From: Conidiobolus incongruus B7586
Lineage: Eukaryota; Entomophthoromycota; Entomophthoromycetes; Entomophthorales; Conidiobolaceae
Direction of reading: 5' to 3'
DNA: 22,762 nt
NCBI GenBank assembly: GCA_000697335.1
Contig: JNEM01014475.1
Coordinates: 1-22,762, forward strand
Shown here: piece after piece, positions 22,298-22,762 of the stretch
Position numbering within the stretch: position 1 is the stretch's first letter
Layout of the letters: the number at the start of each line of letters is the position of its first letter
Notes under the pieces: generated by a model
Database searches by the model: none
What the model saw: only the letters and a program-made list of their open reading frames with translations
Told to the model about the DNA's origin: nothing
Position numbers and translations under genes: made by a program

Positions 22298-22440
22298 TAT
22301 TAGCCTATAAAAATACATTATAAAATTAAAAATATTTATATATTTATTATTATCCTAATTAGTTTTTAATTAAATAAATTTATATTAAACTATGTAATTA
22401 ATATATCATAAATTAAAAATATACTTAGGTGAGTTATAAA
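22298..22440. mobile_element. Second Tc1-like left-end fragment
   Basis: TATATTAGCCTATAAAAATA at 22296, followed by TTATAAAATTAAAAATATTT, matches the terminus and following sequence at 22053-22195 with scattered, mainly transition, differences. Similarity fades near 22440. It is more diverged than the 22055 fragment. No transposase sequence is recognisable after it. Confidence 0.5.
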
Positions 22441-22762
22441 GTTATAAATTATAATATTAACAGAAAATTTAATATCTTGTATATTTATTTTGTTATTTAT
22501 TCAACTTTTTTAAATTAATAAGATATAGAGTTAGTTAACTTTTTATGTTAAGCAAGACTAATATTATTTTAAGTTTTTTAAATATATTTTCCAAATTAAT
22601 TAAAATTTTTAATATATATAAAGCTTTAATTAATTTTTTTAATTAGCCTTAAAAATATTTAATTAGGTAAATATTATAAAATTAAAGAAGTTATTCTTTA
22701 TTACTTATTTTGTTATTTTCCAGCTATTTAATAAAAAATTATAATATAATAAAGGATATTAT
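22441..22762. other. AT-rich window end, nothing recognised
   Basis: No gene or repeat end was seen. It may be the interior of the Tc1-like element that starts at 22298, but I found no clear match to copy C. Confidence 0.45.

Overview
This window looks like nuclear DNA of a fungus, most probably an ascomycete. The intact gene encodes a Zn(II)2Cys6 binuclear-cluster transcription factor, a family essentially confined to fungi. The rest is extremely AT-rich, gene-poor sequence. Its repeats carry the scars expected of repeat-induced point mutation (RIP) or a similar C-to-T process: CAA and CGA codons have become stops, TGG has become TAG, and aligned repeat copies differ mainly by transitions. 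I cannot name the species.

Layout. At 1-1050 are two Tc1-like DNA transposon relics, one apparently inserted into the other. The stretch 1051-3631 is AT-rich and I recognise no gene in it. At 3632-4423 lies a decayed paralogue of the zinc-cluster gene, interrupted by a decayed DD34D mariner (4424-5722); a possible tail of the gene resumes just after it. At 6287-6620 a sharply GC-richer, undecayed island has the shape of a solo LTR. A gene desert follows to 11700. At 11774-12613 is the only convincing intact gene, a 279-residue zinc-cluster regulator with a TATA box upstream. Another desert runs to about 17050, with a possible decayed 3' tail of the regulator (12614-12960) and a faint small-gene candidate near 13956. 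A second mariner copy occupies 17050-18337, an unidentified decayed block about 18830-19170, and a full-length but dead Tc1-like element 19365-20921. More AT-rich sequence and two further Tc1-like termini complete the window.

The most important practical observation is that the engineered 19-base Tn5 mosaic end of Nextera libraries occurs three times (16740-16758, 22033-22051, 22204-22222). These are library adapter remnants inside the assembly, so linkage across each one is unreliable and the right-hand 6 kb may be a chimera of repeat fragments.

How the parts relate: there is no operon or pathway here. The window shows an AT-rich, transposon-filled compartment in which one member of a lineage-specific regulator family has stayed open while a paralogue has been destroyed by point mutation and a mariner insertion. 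The mariner and Tc1-like copies are all dead. The putative LTR escaped decay, which suggests it is young or low-copy.
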